A stretch of 64,000 nt of DNA from CALAGB01 sp963713965. GTDB lineage: Bacteria; Chloroflexota; Chloroflexia; Thermomicrobiales; Thermomicrobiaceae. The position numbers were made by a program, and so were the translations under genes. The notes under the pieces are model-generated. The model was given only the letters and a program-made list of their open reading frames with translations. It did no database searches and was not told the DNA's origin. The stretch covers positions 3,100,001 through 3,164,000 of the forward strand of contig OY970217.1 of the NCBI GenBank assembly GCA_963713965.1. Reading direction: 5' to 3'. This document shows positions 42,597 through 51,568 of this stretch, piece after piece. Position 1 is the stretch's first letter. Every line of letters begins with the position of its first letter.

Positions 42597-42956
42597 ATGC
42601 CGGTACGCGCGGGAATTTTCACCAGAACGCAGATGAACGAAAAAGGTGAGGTGATCAACGATCCTGTGAAGCAGGAAGAGGCGTGCCGTAAGCACGCGAA
42701 CAAGCAGGGGTACGTCGTAACGCAGACATTTCGGGACGAAAGTGTCAGAGTCGACGATGAACGGCCTGAGCTGCGTCGTCTGCGGACCGCAATCTGGACT
42801 CGGAACGTGGACGTCATCATCGTCGCGTCACCGGACCGTCTCTACGTTGACACCAACCGATTAGCTCGCTTCGCCAAGGAAGCCGACGTGATGAACGTCC
42901 GCTTGGAATTCGTGGATGATCCCTTGGCTCACGATAGACTGTTGAGCATAGACTAG
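42597..42956 (+). CDS. Stand-alone serine-recombinase-like N-terminal domain without the catalytic serine
   Basis: 119 residues covering only the resolvase catalytic fold. QEEACRKHANKQGYVVTQTFRDESV and RPELRRLRTAIWTRNVDVIIV-SPDRLYVDTNRLARF match the arginine-rich conserved region and the DRLSR-type motif. The N-terminal strand IFTRTQMNEKG stands where active recombinases have R-V-S; the nucleophilic Ser is replaced. No DNA-binding domain follows. I infer a non-catalytic derivative, perhaps a recruited DNA- or protein-binding domain. The ATG has AGGAGA 8 bases upstream. The closest relatives are unknown to me. Confidence 0.62.
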   Translation: MPVRAGIFTRTQMNEKGEVINDPVKQEEACRKHANKQGYVVTQTFRDESVRVDDERPELRRLRTAIWTRNVDVIIVASPDRLYVDTNRLARFAKEADVMNVRLEFVDDPLAHDRLLSID

Positions 42957-43020
42957 ACGCTGGCCGTCTTCAGTTCAGGCGAACGCCATCGCCTCGCGCC
43001 CGCCGTCGAAGGACGTCACC

Positions 43021-44463
43021 GTGCCATCGCCTCCCGCCCCTCTGTTGAATGACGTGAGATCCGCCCTCGATCGAGCATCAATCGGTCCAGATGATCTCCT
43101 GATTGTCGGTCTTTCCGGCGGCGTCGATTCGCAAACGCTGACTCACCTGCTGGCGGCCCTACGCGGCTCCGACTATGGCCCGAAACTCCTGGCAGTTAAC
43201 GTTGATCATGGCTTGCGCCCTGGCTCCGCACAGGACGCAACTGAATGCCGTCGCGTGTCCGAACGGATGGGCGTTCCGCTTGAGGTCGTCAAGGTTGACG
43301 TGGGTGCGTGGGATCGGGGACGCGGAGTCGAAGCCGCGGCGCGGGACGCCCGATTTGCTGCGCTGGCGAGAGCCGCTGATATGCATGGGACGTCGTGGGT
43401 GGCGCTGGGGCACTCGCTCGACGATCAGGTTGAAACAGTGCTGATGCGGCTGGCACGAGGCACGAGCCTCGACGGCTTGACCGCCATGCGAGAGATCTCG
43501 CGGCGAGACGTTTCGATCACTCCCGATGGCCGTTCTCCAGTTGCCGTCAACCTGTTGCGACCATTGCTCAACCGGTCGCGCGCCGAGATCGAGCTTTACG
43601 CCGCAGAGCACGGGTTGGTACCGATTGAAGATCCATCGAATGCCGACCCGCGCTTTCGGCGCAACGCCGTACGACATCAGCTCCTGCCGATGCTTGAGCA
43701 GATCGCTCCTGGTGCCCGACACTCGATCGCCCGCTCCATCGATCTCCTGACGGCGGATGCCACGTATCTTGAAACCAAGTCATCTCATGCTTTCGCGCGT
43801 GACGTGAAGCGGCTTGAATCGTGCCTGGTTGTGAGCCGGCAAGCGTTCGCCGATTTGCCTCAGCCCATCCAGGGGCGTGTGGTGGCGCGGGCGGCCCATG
43901 AACTTTCACCTGGAATCGATTTGACAAGCGAACGCGTGGAGGCGGTCCGTCAAGCCATCTGCACAAGTGAAGTATCTCGCCGCGTCGAGGTCGGTGCAGG
44001 GCTCAATGCCATGATCGACTACGAACGTGTCGTTCTTGGTCCTGCAGACCTGATCGAGCCGACCTTGAGGGCCGATTCTGGACTGCCTCTATTTAGAACC
44101 GCGTCTGAATTGCGCATTAGTGGATCGATGCGTGTCGAACTGAATGCTGGATGTGTCATCGACATCTCGTTGGTTTCGCCGCGAGATGGCTGGGTGTTGC
44201 GTACCCGCCGTTCCGGTGATCGGGTGAGATTCAGCAATGGGGCGTCGCGCAAGTTGCAGGACTGGTTTGTGAACCAGAAGGTTCCAGCCTATCTCCGGGA
44301 TCACGTTCCGCTTCTTGTTAATGCTGGCCTCGTGCGCTGGATTGCCGGGTTTTCCTCGCCGACATTCGAAGATGTAGACTCAGGTCTGATGGCGCGACTT
44401 GTGAAATCCGCAAAGGAAGATCAGCCAGATGACGAGCGTGTTGCGGGAAACCCGTCTGCATAG
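43021..44463 (+). CDS. tilS: tRNA(Ile)-lysidine synthetase
   Basis: Modifies C34 of tRNA-Ile(CAT) to lysidine with ATP and lysine, changing decoding from AUG to AUA. 480 residues. PP-loop SGGVDS near residue 31, VNVDHGLRPGSAQDA, ALGHSLDDQVETVLMRLARG, LLRPLL and DPSNADPRFRRNAVRHQLLP, then the C-terminal TilS domains. Start GTG 43021. It overlaps hpt by 35 bases, forming tilS-hpt-ftsH as in many bacteria. Confidence 0.95.
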   Translation: MPSPPAPLLNDVRSALDRASIGPDDLLIVGLSGGVDSQTLTHLLAALRGSDYGPKLLAVNVDHGLRPGSAQDATECRRVSERMGVPLEVVKVDVGAWDRGRGVEAAARDARFAALARAADMHGTSWVALGHSLDDQVETVLMRLARGTSLDGLTAMREISRRDVSITPDGRSPVAVNLLRPLLNRSRAEIELYAAEHGLVPIEDPSNADPRFRRNAVRHQLLPMLEQIAPGARHSIARSIDLLTADATYLETKSSHAFARDVKRLESCLVVSRQAFADLPQPIQGRVVARAAHELSPGIDLTSERVEAVRQAICTSEVSRRVEVGAGLNAMIDYERVVLGPADLIEPTLRADSGLPLFRTASELRISGSMRVELNAGCVIDISLVSPRDGWVLRTRRSGDRVRFSNGASRKLQDWFVNQKVPAYLRDHVPLLVNAGLVRWIAGFSSPTFEDVDSGLMARLVKSAKEDQPDDERVAGNPSA

Positions 44464-44998
44464 GGGGCTCGAGCGTATTCTTATTGACGAGGAGACACTT
44501 CGCAGCCGAATCGACGCACTCGGCGAGGAGATTTCCAGCTACTACGCGGACGATGAGCCACTGCTGATTGGCGTGCTGACTGGCGGTTTTATCTTCATGT
44601 CCGACCTGGCGCGCGCGATGTCGATCCCGCTACACGTCGATTTCATGGCCGTTTCGAGCTATGGCGACGATTCAAATACGTCTGGAGTGGTAAGGATCCT
44701 GAAGGACCTCGACCGCACGATCGAGGGGCGGCGCATCTTGATTGTTGAAGACATTGTCGACAGCGGCTTGACGCTCAATTACCTGATCGACGTGCTTCAA
44801 CGACGAAAACCGGCCGACATTCGGCTCGTTGCACTTCTTAAGAAAGATCGGCCAAGAATCGCTGACGTGAACGTCGATTGGATCGGGTTCGATATCCCTG
44901 ATGAGTTCGTGGTCGGATACGGTTTGGACTACGCCGGTAAGTTCCGTAACCTCCCGTTTATCGCTATCTGCAGCCCAGATTTCATCGGCGGTGAGTGA
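44429..44998 (+). CDS. hpt: Hypoxanthine phosphoribosyltransferase
   Basis: Purine salvage: hypoxanthine or guanine plus PRPP gives IMP or GMP. 189 residues. LLIGVLTGGFIFMSDLAR (PRPP beta-strand), SSYGDDSNTSG, ILIVEDIVDSGLTL with the acidic PRPP-binding pair, and the base-recognition region FVVGYGLDYAGKFRNLP are all present. ATG 44429 lies inside the end of tilS. It is followed by an extended -10 promoter for ftsH. Confidence 0.96.
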   Translation: MTSVLRETRLHRGLERILIDEETLRSRIDALGEEISSYYADDEPLLIGVLTGGFIFMSDLARAMSIPLHVDFMAVSSYGDDSNTSGVVRILKDLDRTIEGRRILIVEDIVDSGLTLNYLIDVLQRRKPADIRLVALLKKDRPRIADVNVDWIGFDIPDEFVVGYGLDYAGKFRNLPFIAICSPDFIGGE

Positions 44999-45020
44999 TA
45001 GACGAGTTGACGGAACTCTC

Positions 45021-45029
45021 TGCTATAAT
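45021..45029 (+). promoter_or_regulatory. Extended -10 promoter before ftsH
   Basis: TGCTATAAT at 45021-45029; the -35 region is weak. It lies ~85 bases upstream of the ftsH start, so ftsH can be transcribed apart from tilS-hpt. Confidence 0.5.
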
Positions 45030-45112
45030 TCGGCCACTCCTGTCGAACCCGCGCGAATGTGGTTCTCTTGCAGGGAGCATGCAATCCGCTCGACGCGGTC
45101 GGAGGGTTATGG

Positions 45113-47077
45113 ATGACTGACAACAAGTGGTTGCGCAACGGCTTCGTATGGATCGTCCTCATCATCGCCGTTGTCGCCATCTGGTTTACGTGGCTGGGCG
45201 GAAACAACGGCACCCAGAACGTGGACTTTTCGGCCGTGGCGAACGACATCAAGGCCGGGAAAGTCCAGGAACTCGACACCAAAGAGGGTTCGACTCAGAT
45301 CACCGTCCACTACATTGGAAATGACACCGTCAAGACGACACGTCTCCCACCGGGAAACGTTGACATCTGGAAGGCGCTGAGCTACTTCGGGATCCAGCCG
45401 GACGCGGTCGCGATCAAAGCGAACGGTGGAAGTTCCTGGGGGAGTTGGATAAGCGCGTTGAGCATCCTGGTGCCCATGATCTTAATAGTGGGCATATTCG
45501 TCTTTATGATGAGGCAGGCGCAAGGCTCGAACAACCAGGCGATGTCGTTTGGCAAGAGCCGCGCTCGCATGTTCACCGGAAGTAAACCCACGGTGACGTT
45601 TGACGACGTGGCCGGGGTCGAAGAAGCAAAAGAGGAACTGGCCGAGGTTGTCGAATTTCTCAAGTATCCGGAGAAATTCGCTTCGCTCGGTGCCCGGATT
45701 CCGCGCGGTGTCCTGCTGGTTGGCCCTCCGGGCACCGGTAAGACGCTTCTCTCGCGAGCCGTCGCTGGCGAAGCGGGAGTGCCATTCTTCAGCATCAGCG
45801 GTTCTGAGTTCGTCGAAATGTTCGTCGGTGTCGGTGCCAGCCGCGTGCGTGACCTGTTCGATCAGGCCAAGCGCAACGCACCCTGCATTGTCTTCATCGA
45901 CGAGATCGACGCGGTCGGTCGACAGCGTGGCGCCGGTCTTGGCGGCAGTCACGACGAGCGTGAGCAGACGTTGAACCAGATCCTGGTTGAGATGGATGGG
46001 TTCGACAGCACTACCAACGTCATCATCATCGCGGCCACCAACCGCCCTGACGTCCTTGACCCGGCGCTGTTGCGGCCTGGCCGATTCGATCGTCAGGTCG
46101 TGCTGGACCGGCCGGACATCGCCGGTCGACTGGCGATCCTCACGGTGCACGCGCGTGGGAAACCGCTCGAGACCGAGGTCGAGCTCAACCTACTGGCGCG
46201 TCAAACGCCTGGTTTCTCCGGCGCCGACCTCGAAAACCTCGTCAATGAGGCCGCCATCCTGGCCGCGCGCCGTAACAAGAAGACCATCGGCAATCGCGAG
46301 CTGACCGAGGCGATCGATCGTGTGATCGCCGGTCCGGAGCGCAAGAGTCGTGTCATCAGCGAGCGTGAGCGGCTGATGACTGCCTACCACGAGGCCGGCC
46401 ATGCGCTCGTTGCGCGCATGTTGCCGTACGCCGATCCGGTCCACAAAGTGTCGATCGTGGCCCGCGGCATGATGGGTGGCTACACCCGGGTACTACCGGA
46501 AGAGGACCGATTCTTCTGGACCAAGAAGCAGTTCGAGGATCAACTGGCTGTCTTCATGGGTGGCCATGTGGCCGAGGAGCTGATCTTCCAGGAGATCTCG
46601 ACCGGCGCCGCGAACGACATCGAGCGTATGACCAATCTGGCACGCCGCATGGTGACCGAATATGGCATGAGCAAGAAGCTCGGCCCGCTGGCGTTCGGCC
46701 GCAAAGAGGAACTCGTCTTCCTCGGCCGCGAGATCAGCGAACAGCGCAACTACAGCGATCCGGTCGCGTACGAAATCGACAAAGAGATCCACGACCTGAT
46801 CGACGACGCCTACTCACGAGCCAAGAACGTCCTGACCACGCAGATGGACAAGCTCGAGGCGATCGCCATGCTTTTGCTCGAGAACGAAACGATCGACGGG
46901 CCGGAAATCGAGGCACTCTTCGACGCACCACGGCCGAAGCCGACGTTGCATGGCCCCTCCGCGCTGTTGCGGCCGACTGAAGGCCGGACTCCTGCTCAGC
47001 CGAACGGCGAGCAGGACGTCGAACCACGTCCAGAGTCGTCTTCACCGCCACGGATGCGACCGCAACCCGCGTCTTAG
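45113..47077 (+). CDS. ftsH: ATP-dependent membrane metalloprotease FtsH
   Basis: Membrane-anchored AAA+ zinc protease for quality control of membrane and regulatory proteins. 654 residues. N-terminal transmembrane helix (WIVLIIAVVAIWFTWL) and a second near residues 110-130, flanking the periplasmic domain. AAA module VAGVEEAKEEL, Walker A GPPGTGKTLLS, Walker B IVFIDEIDAVGR and SRH ATNRPDVLDPALLRPGRFDR. Zinc motif HEAGHAL and the third ligand Asp in STGAANDIERMT. The start overlaps no other gene; ATG 45113 has GGAGGG 6 bases upstream. A strong terminator follows at 47112. Confidence 0.97.
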   Translation: MTDNKWLRNGFVWIVLIIAVVAIWFTWLGGNNGTQNVDFSAVANDIKAGKVQELDTKEGSTQITVHYIGNDTVKTTRLPPGNVDIWKALSYFGIQPDAVAIKANGGSSWGSWISALSILVPMILIVGIFVFMMRQAQGSNNQAMSFGKSRARMFTGSKPTVTFDDVAGVEEAKEELAEVVEFLKYPEKFASLGARIPRGVLLVGPPGTGKTLLSRAVAGEAGVPFFSISGSEFVEMFVGVGASRVRDLFDQAKRNAPCIVFIDEIDAVGRQRGAGLGGSHDEREQTLNQILVEMDGFDSTTNVIIIAATNRPDVLDPALLRPGRFDRQVVLDRPDIAGRLAILTVHARGKPLETEVELNLLARQTPGFSGADLENLVNEAAILAARRNKKTIGNRELTEAIDRVIAGPERKSRVISERERLMTAYHEAGHALVARMLPYADPVHKVSIVARGMMGGYTRVLPEEDRFFWTKKQFEDQLAVFMGGHVAEELIFQEISTGAANDIERMTNLARRMVTEYGMSKKLGPLAFGRKEELVFLGREISEQRNYSDPVAYEIDKEIHDLIDDAYSRAKNVLTTQMDKLEAIAMLLLENETIDGPEIEALFDAPRPKPTLHGPSALLRPTEGRTPAQPNGEQDVEPRPESSSPPRMRPQPAS

Positions 47078-47111
47078 TCTCTGGCCCATTTGGGCGCGTC
47101 ACGCGGAAAGA

Positions 47112-47142
47112 AAACCGCCCTGGTCAACGACCAGGGCGGTTT
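47112..47142. terminator. Bidirectional terminator after ftsH
   Basis: AACCGCCCTGGTC (47113-47125) and GACCAGGGCGGTT (47129-47141), loop AAC. On the minus strand it is followed by TTTTC; it serves ftsH and the 47174-47446 gene. Confidence 0.75.
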
Positions 47143-47173
47143 CCTGTTCGAGTCGGAATGGCGACAGAGAGTG

Positions 47174-47446
47174 TTAGCCCAACTCTCCGACGACGAAATC
47201 GGCTTCCACCGGAATGGGCAACGGGCATTCCAGCCCAGCTGCTTCCATCTCGCTGCGCCACATTCCGTCGAGCACGGAGTTGTACGAGTACTGGCGCATC
47301 AATCGATGTGCATCTCGGGTGGTGACGCGCACGAGCTTCGCGCCGCAGGCCGGTCGAATAAAGTGACGTCCCTTTCGATCGCGAAAGATGAGCGTGTCGC
47401 GACGATCGGGCCGTCTACCAATAAGCTGATATTTCGGCTTGTCCAT
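47174..47446 (-). CDS. Small hypothetical protein
   Basis: 90 residues, soluble, basic N-terminal half (MDKPKYQLIGRRPDRRDTLI, FRDRKGRHFIRPACG), then a helix and an acidic end (PVEADFVVGELG). Two cysteines, no known motif recognised. GAGAGGAAA lies about 7 bases upstream of the ATG. It faces ftsH with a shared bidirectional terminator. Function unknown. Confidence 0.6.
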   Translation of the reverse strand: MDKPKYQLIGRRPDRRDTLIFRDRKGRHFIRPACGAKLVRVTTRDAHRLMRQYSYNSVLDGMWRSEMEAAGLECPLPIPVEADFVVGELG

Positions 47447-47637
47447 AAGATATTTCCTCTCCAGCCCTGCGGATCCGCCGGAACGCCTGATAGGGACGAC
47501 GGTACGCCAGCCTGATGGTGGGCTGATGCACCGACAAACGTTGACGAACTCACACGTACCAGTACTAAAGCTGATATGAATGAACGAGACTCATGAGTGC
47601 TACGGGCGTAGCAAGTCTAAACTCAGAATCGCCGTGG

Positions 47638-47710
<73 letters not shown>

Positions 47711-47774
47711 ACGGATTGCGAGGAAGGCCTGCAGCTGCGGACGCTGATTTTCCGCTCGGCCAATTCCTCAAATG

Positions 47775-47803
47775 AGTATAACGAGATTGATAACCTCAGT
47801 CAA
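47775..47803 (-). promoter_or_regulatory. Promoter of tRNA-Ala
   Basis: Minus strand TTGACT (47803-47798), 17-base spacer, TATACT (47780-47775), ~65 bases before the tRNA. Confidence 0.65.
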
Positions 47804-47912
47804 CTCGCCATTGAATCGGCAACATGATTCAGAACCGCACGGCGGGACTCATTATTCCCGTCTCTCGGACGGTGACGGCGTGCGCGTTCATGTCAGGCTC
47901 AGTAAAGAGTCG

Positions 47913-48884
47913 TCAACCTCGATCGAGATCTTCCAGCACGGCCGCGAACTGCTCAATCGCTTCGGCAGTGTTCGGCCGCAGCATGACTTGCAGGTGGCTG
48001 ATGCCTTCGTCCACGAATGCGCGGATAACCTGCGCGATCTCCTCCGTCGTCCCGGTGAGCGCTTCCTTGCCCTGTTGAGGATCTTGCGTGCCTTTGAAGT
48101 CAATCTGCACCGAGGCTGTACGCTCCAATGTGCCGGGCACGCGATTCTGGGAGCGGCAGGCGGCATCGACCTTGTCGCGTGCTTCGGGGATCTGATCGGG
48201 ATGGCTGCGGCCATAGACCAGCCAACGATTCCAGGAATCGGCGTACTTCGCCGTCAGACGCAACATGCGCTCGCCTGACGACCCGATCATGATCGGGAGG
48301 CTGTCTGGACGCGGACCGCGCGGGCGCATTTCACACTCACGGGCTTCGTAGTACTTGCCCGAGAAATCGACATTACCGTTGCGCAGCAATCCGTGAATAA
48401 TGGTGAGGGCCTCTTCGAAGCGGCTGACGCGATGGTCGTATGGGTAGCCGAATGCACGATATTCATATTCGTTCCAGCCGGCTCCGATTCCGAGGATGAC
48501 GCGCCCGTTGCTGATTTCGTCGACTGTGGCCGCGATCTTGGCCAACAGCGCGGGGTTGCGGAAACCGGTGCAGGTGACCAACGTGCCCAACTCGACCGTT
48601 TTCGTGGTCGCCGCAAGGGCTGGAAGCACAGTCCAGCTATCCCAGAATCCCTGCACGTGATCCTCGCCGCGATAGCGATAGGGGACGAGTAAGTGATCGA
48701 CTAACCACAGGGAGTCGAAGCCGACGTCTTCCGCAAGACCAGCCATTTCAGTTATGTCTGACCAACCTGGCGTCTTGCCACTCATGCCTGCTTCCCAGTG
48801 CGGCAGGATTAGCCCGACCTTCAACGGACGCTTCCTCGCACTGGCATCTCTACGTTGTTCGGCCAAGTGGCGCGCTCCTTCCAA
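47913..48884 (-). CDS. LLM-class flavin-dependent (probably F420) oxidoreductase
   Basis: 323-residue luciferase-like TIM barrel. VGLILPHWE near the start, DSLWLVDHLLVPY, ELGTLVTCTGFRNPALLAKIAATVDEISNGRVILGIGAGWNEYEYRAFG typed across residues ~95-145, and RGPRPDSLPIMIGSSGERMLR. This pattern is that of F420-dependent LLM proteins, where F420 rather than FMN is the usual cofactor. The substrate is unknown. Start ATG 48884 is assumed; the first ~18 residues are not conserved and a later start is possible. Confidence 0.85.
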   Translation of the reverse strand: MEGARHLAEQRRDASARKRPLKVGLILPHWEAGMSGKTPGWSDITEMAGLAEDVGFDSLWLVDHLLVPYRYRGEDHVQGFWDSWTVLPALAATTKTVELGTLVTCTGFRNPALLAKIAATVDEISNGRVILGIGAGWNEYEYRAFGYPYDHRVSRFEEALTIIHGLLRNGNVDFSGKYYEARECEMRPRGPRPDSLPIMIGSSGERMLRLTAKYADSWNRWLVYGRSHPDQIPEARDKVDAACRSQNRVPGTLERTASVQIDFKGTQDPQQGKEALTGTTEEIAQVIRAFVDEGISHLQVMLRPNTAEAIEQFAAVLEDLDRG

Positions 48885-49038
48885 ACGGCTCTCGATCCGC
48901 GGTGTGGTGACGAGGATTTTTGGGCCACGGTAACGATGCTCGTCGATGACTTGACTTCACTCAGACGCGTCGATGATACGCTATCCCGACGTTATTCGGA
49001 CGATAACTTCTCAGTTCTTTCGGATCCTGTTTCCGTCG

Positions 49039-50028
49039 TCAGCGCACGTTGTCTTCGGCCCTGAGCGGAAGCGTGAGCGTGAGTTCGCTGGGCAAGAAGC
49101 ATTCTGTATCGCTGCACGCCTGATAGCCAACTCCTATGTTCAGTTCGACGTCTCCGAGGTTTCGACTCAAGATGATCGGCACTCGAAGACGGACATTTCC
49201 CTCCAGGACGTGGAATGTTTCGCCCAATGCTTCCAGGTGAAGGAGCCTTGCCGGCGGGCGATTGAACTCGCGCACTTCGAGCCCATCGATTGACTCAATC
49301 TCGATGCTGAGCGAGACGTAGTCCTCCGGAGTGGGCTGCGTGTAGATATGAAGTCCCTCAGGAATTGCCAGATCCACGTTGAGGTGTAGGAGTTGGAGTG
49401 GATGGTACACGCTGCTTCCAGACCAGACTCGCGCACTCAGATCTCCGGATCGCGCTCGGGCTTCGACCGCCGCGGACTCTTCGCCGCCGAAGCTCTGCGC
49501 GAAGATTGCCGACGGGGTCGGTCGCACACGATAGTTTTGCTCGAACCAGCGATCTCGAACGACGCCAGCTTCATCCAGTACGAACGTTCCTGGATATGGG
49601 AGCCCGAAATATGACTCGCGCACTGGAAAACCATTGGCCGCCTGCTGCTCGAGAATTTGTGAATTGACCACGCCGATCGCTCGCATAGCTCGACTGCCGA
49701 CGTCCGAGAGGAGTGGGAACGTGATGCCGTGTTTGGTGGCGAAGGCGGAGAGCACGTCGACCGGATCGTAGCTGATGGCCACGACCGCGATGCCGTCTCG
49801 TTCGTAATCGTCCTGTTTGCGTTGCAGCTCAACGAGCTGCGTCTTGCAGTATGGTCACCAGCTTGCGCTGCGATAGAAGACGACCGCAGCCCGGCGATTT
49901 CCCCGGTGGTCATGAAGGTCAACGAGTTGACCGTGTTGATCCAAAAGTGTGACGTCAGGGAAGCGTGAGCCGACGCGTGGGCCCACCAGGTTGAAATCGG
50001 TATGCGGGTAACCTGGGATTTCGCTCAA
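49039..50028 (-). CDS. Redoxin-DsbD-alpha fusion, predicted selenoprotein (in-frame UGA)
   Basis: 329 codons including one TGA (49857-49855), read as selenocysteine 58. Residues ~18-160 are an AhpC/TSA-redoxin domain: VGSRFPDVTLLDQHG, then VVFYRSASW-U-PYCKTQLVEL, where relatives have WCPYC. So the first Cys of the CxxC pair is the UGA codon. Residues ~190-329 resemble the N-terminal domain of DsbD, ending with YQACSDTECFLP. A hairpin matching a bacterial SECIS lies just after the UGA (separate entry). The start is TTG 50028, with GAGGAGGAG about 6 bases upstream; an in-frame stop excludes an earlier start. As standard code it would end at residue 57. Confidence 0.8.
49824..49840 (-). promoter_or_regulatory. 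Predicted bacterial SECIS hairpin
   Basis: On the minus strand, GCAGCTC (49840-49834), loop GTT (49833-49831), GAGCTGC (49830-49824): a perfect 7-bp stem. The loop begins 21 bases after the UGA codon and with a G, which meets the known bSECIS rules (16-37 bases, guanosine in the first two loop positions). Confidence 0.7.
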
Positions 50029-50186
50029 AGCTCCTCCTCGTGCTCAGATTCGTGAAGGAAGGTCCTATCGTCTGGGCTAACCAAGAACGACTCCGAGAAA
50101 TTCCGCGAGACCCGGTTTGCATTCTGCGTTGAGATGTGTAGTCAACCGGTCGTCCGTCGCCTGGAGAGACACTGGGAGTTCGCCAG

Positions 50187-50852
50187 ATGACAAAGAGAGC
50201 ATTCGATGTCGATGCAGCTTTTGCTCAAATCGAGGGCGCGATCAAACCATATCCACCAGCGATGCTGTTTCAGCTCGCTCAGGACGGGTTCAATTCTCCA
50301 TTCGAGCAATTGATTGCCTGCATGATCTCGATTCGCACACGAGATGAGGTGAGCTTGGTACTGGCCCGGCGGCTGTTCGAGCATGCACGGACTCCCGCTG
50401 AGATGACGAAACTTTCCGCCGACGAAATCGATGAGATCATCGGCCAGAGTTCGTTCCACGCCGCCAAAGCGAGCCAGATTCTGGCGATCGCTCATGAATC
50501 AGTCGAGCAACACGACGGAGAGATTCCGTGCGCTCAAGAGACGCTGATGGGCTTCAAGGGTGTCGGGCTCAAATGTGCCAATTTGGTCCTTGGCATCGCC
50601 TGTGGCGAGCCGCGCGTGGCGGTCGACATTCACGTTCATCGCGTCACCAACAGGTGGGGACTCATTCATACCACTGCACCCGAAGCGTCGAGCGCTGCGC
50701 TGGAGGAGATCCTTCCGCGCGAGCGATGGGTCGATCTGAATCGACTATTGGTGCCGTTCGGCAAGCACATTTGCACGGGAAGCCGACCAAAGTGTTCGAG
50801 TTGCCCACTGCTCGATATGTGCGAGCAGGTCGGAGTGACGGAGCACCGCTAG
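50187..50852 (+). CDS. nth: Endonuclease III-type DNA glycosylase/AP lyase
   Basis: Base-excision repair of oxidised pyrimidines. 221 residues. HhH motif LMGFKGVGLKCANLVLG with the catalytic Lys, VAVDIHVHRV with the conserved Asp, and the C-terminal [4Fe-4S] motif C-x6-C-x2-C-x5-C in HICTGSRPKCSSCPLLDMC. This exact pattern is classic Nth. The SIRTRDEVS segment replaces the usual S-x-Q-T-T-D; such proteins are typical of the Chloroflexota/archaeal Nth branch. ATG 50187 has GGGAG 9 bases upstream. Divergent from the redoxin gene. Confidence 0.9.
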   Translation: MTKRAFDVDAAFAQIEGAIKPYPPAMLFQLAQDGFNSPFEQLIACMISIRTRDEVSLVLARRLFEHARTPAEMTKLSADEIDEIIGQSSFHAAKASQILAIAHESVEQHDGEIPCAQETLMGFKGVGLKCANLVLGIACGEPRVAVDIHVHRVTNRWGLIHTTAPEASSAALEEILPRERWVDLNRLLVPFGKHICTGSRPKCSSCPLLDMCEQVGVTEHR

Positions 50853-50863
50853 TCGGATCGGCT

Positions 50864-51133
50864 TCATTTCCGTCGAGATCCGCGTGCGTCATCAAGGATG
50901 ATGCTCACATCGCTGTTTTTGAGCCAAAACGAACGTGAAACCCAGGCGGGCCGTGAATCACCTTGCATGCGTTCGGAGATCATGTCTGCCTTCAACAGGA
51001 ACCCATCCGAAGATTCGACCAAGAGGTTGAATCGCATTTCGTCCTGGTCGATCTGTCGACCAATGGAGCGCAGTCGCTGTTCATAGCTTTCGCGTCGCGG
51101 CTCTTTCCCGCCTCGCCGCCGCAAGAAGCGCAT
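50864..51133 (-). CDS. Small basic hypothetical protein
   Basis: 89 residues from MRFLRRRGGKEPRRESYEQR to DDARGSRRK; no membrane segment. The middle part (MRFNLLVESSDGFLLKADMI, AWVSRSFWLKNSDVSIILDD) suggests a small beta domain. Not recognised. ATG 51133 with GGAGA about 10 bases upstream is chosen. The frame stays open to 51469 but the upstream part lacks a ribosome site and reads like non-coding sequence. Convergent with nth. Confidence 0.5.
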   Translation of the reverse strand: MRFLRRRGGKEPRRESYEQRLRSIGRQIDQDEMRFNLLVESSDGFLLKADMISERMQGDSRPAWVSRSFWLKNSDVSIILDDARGSRRK

Positions 51134-51568
51134 GTTGTACGGTTCTCCTGATTCACTTCGATACTCCGTTGCTCCCGTTGGTCGCTCGCGCGGACATCCG
51201 TCGAACTGCTCCGACGCGTGAAGAACGGCAATCGCGGCCTTTGGCGGATGATCTGTCCCTGACCCGGAGTCTGAGTATCTGACCGAGGCTGAACAATACA
51301 GGATGTCCATGCTCAATACCTTGGCCAGGCTGCCTGGAGGGATTGAGCTGGACAGATGAACCCGCGCTTTCCAACGCTGGCCATCGTAAATTACAACACA
51401 TTCCCACCGCCGACTGAAGACCCGCAAGTTATCCCAGTCGGGACGTTCGACGCCGGATTTTAGAGCCAAAAGACTACTCGAACTCGTGACTTATGGGCCC
51501 TGATCAGGATACGTCCATCACCTTACGTTTGGACTGTCTATTCGCATTTGTCTTCGAGGGCCGCATAA

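Noticed and set aside
42597..42956. Active serine recombinase or part of an insertion element
   Set aside because: The nucleophilic serine and DNA-binding domain are missing and there are no terminal repeats or transposase remains nearby.
49437..49922. Alternative 161-residue open frame overlapping the redoxin
   Set aside because: Arginine/serine-rich shadow in another frame; the redoxin frame has the motif, ribosome site and SECIS-like hairpin.
51134..51469. Upstream extension of the 50864-51133 protein to 201 residues
   Set aside because: No ribosome site, and the added sequence reads like random translation; ATG 51133 is better supported.
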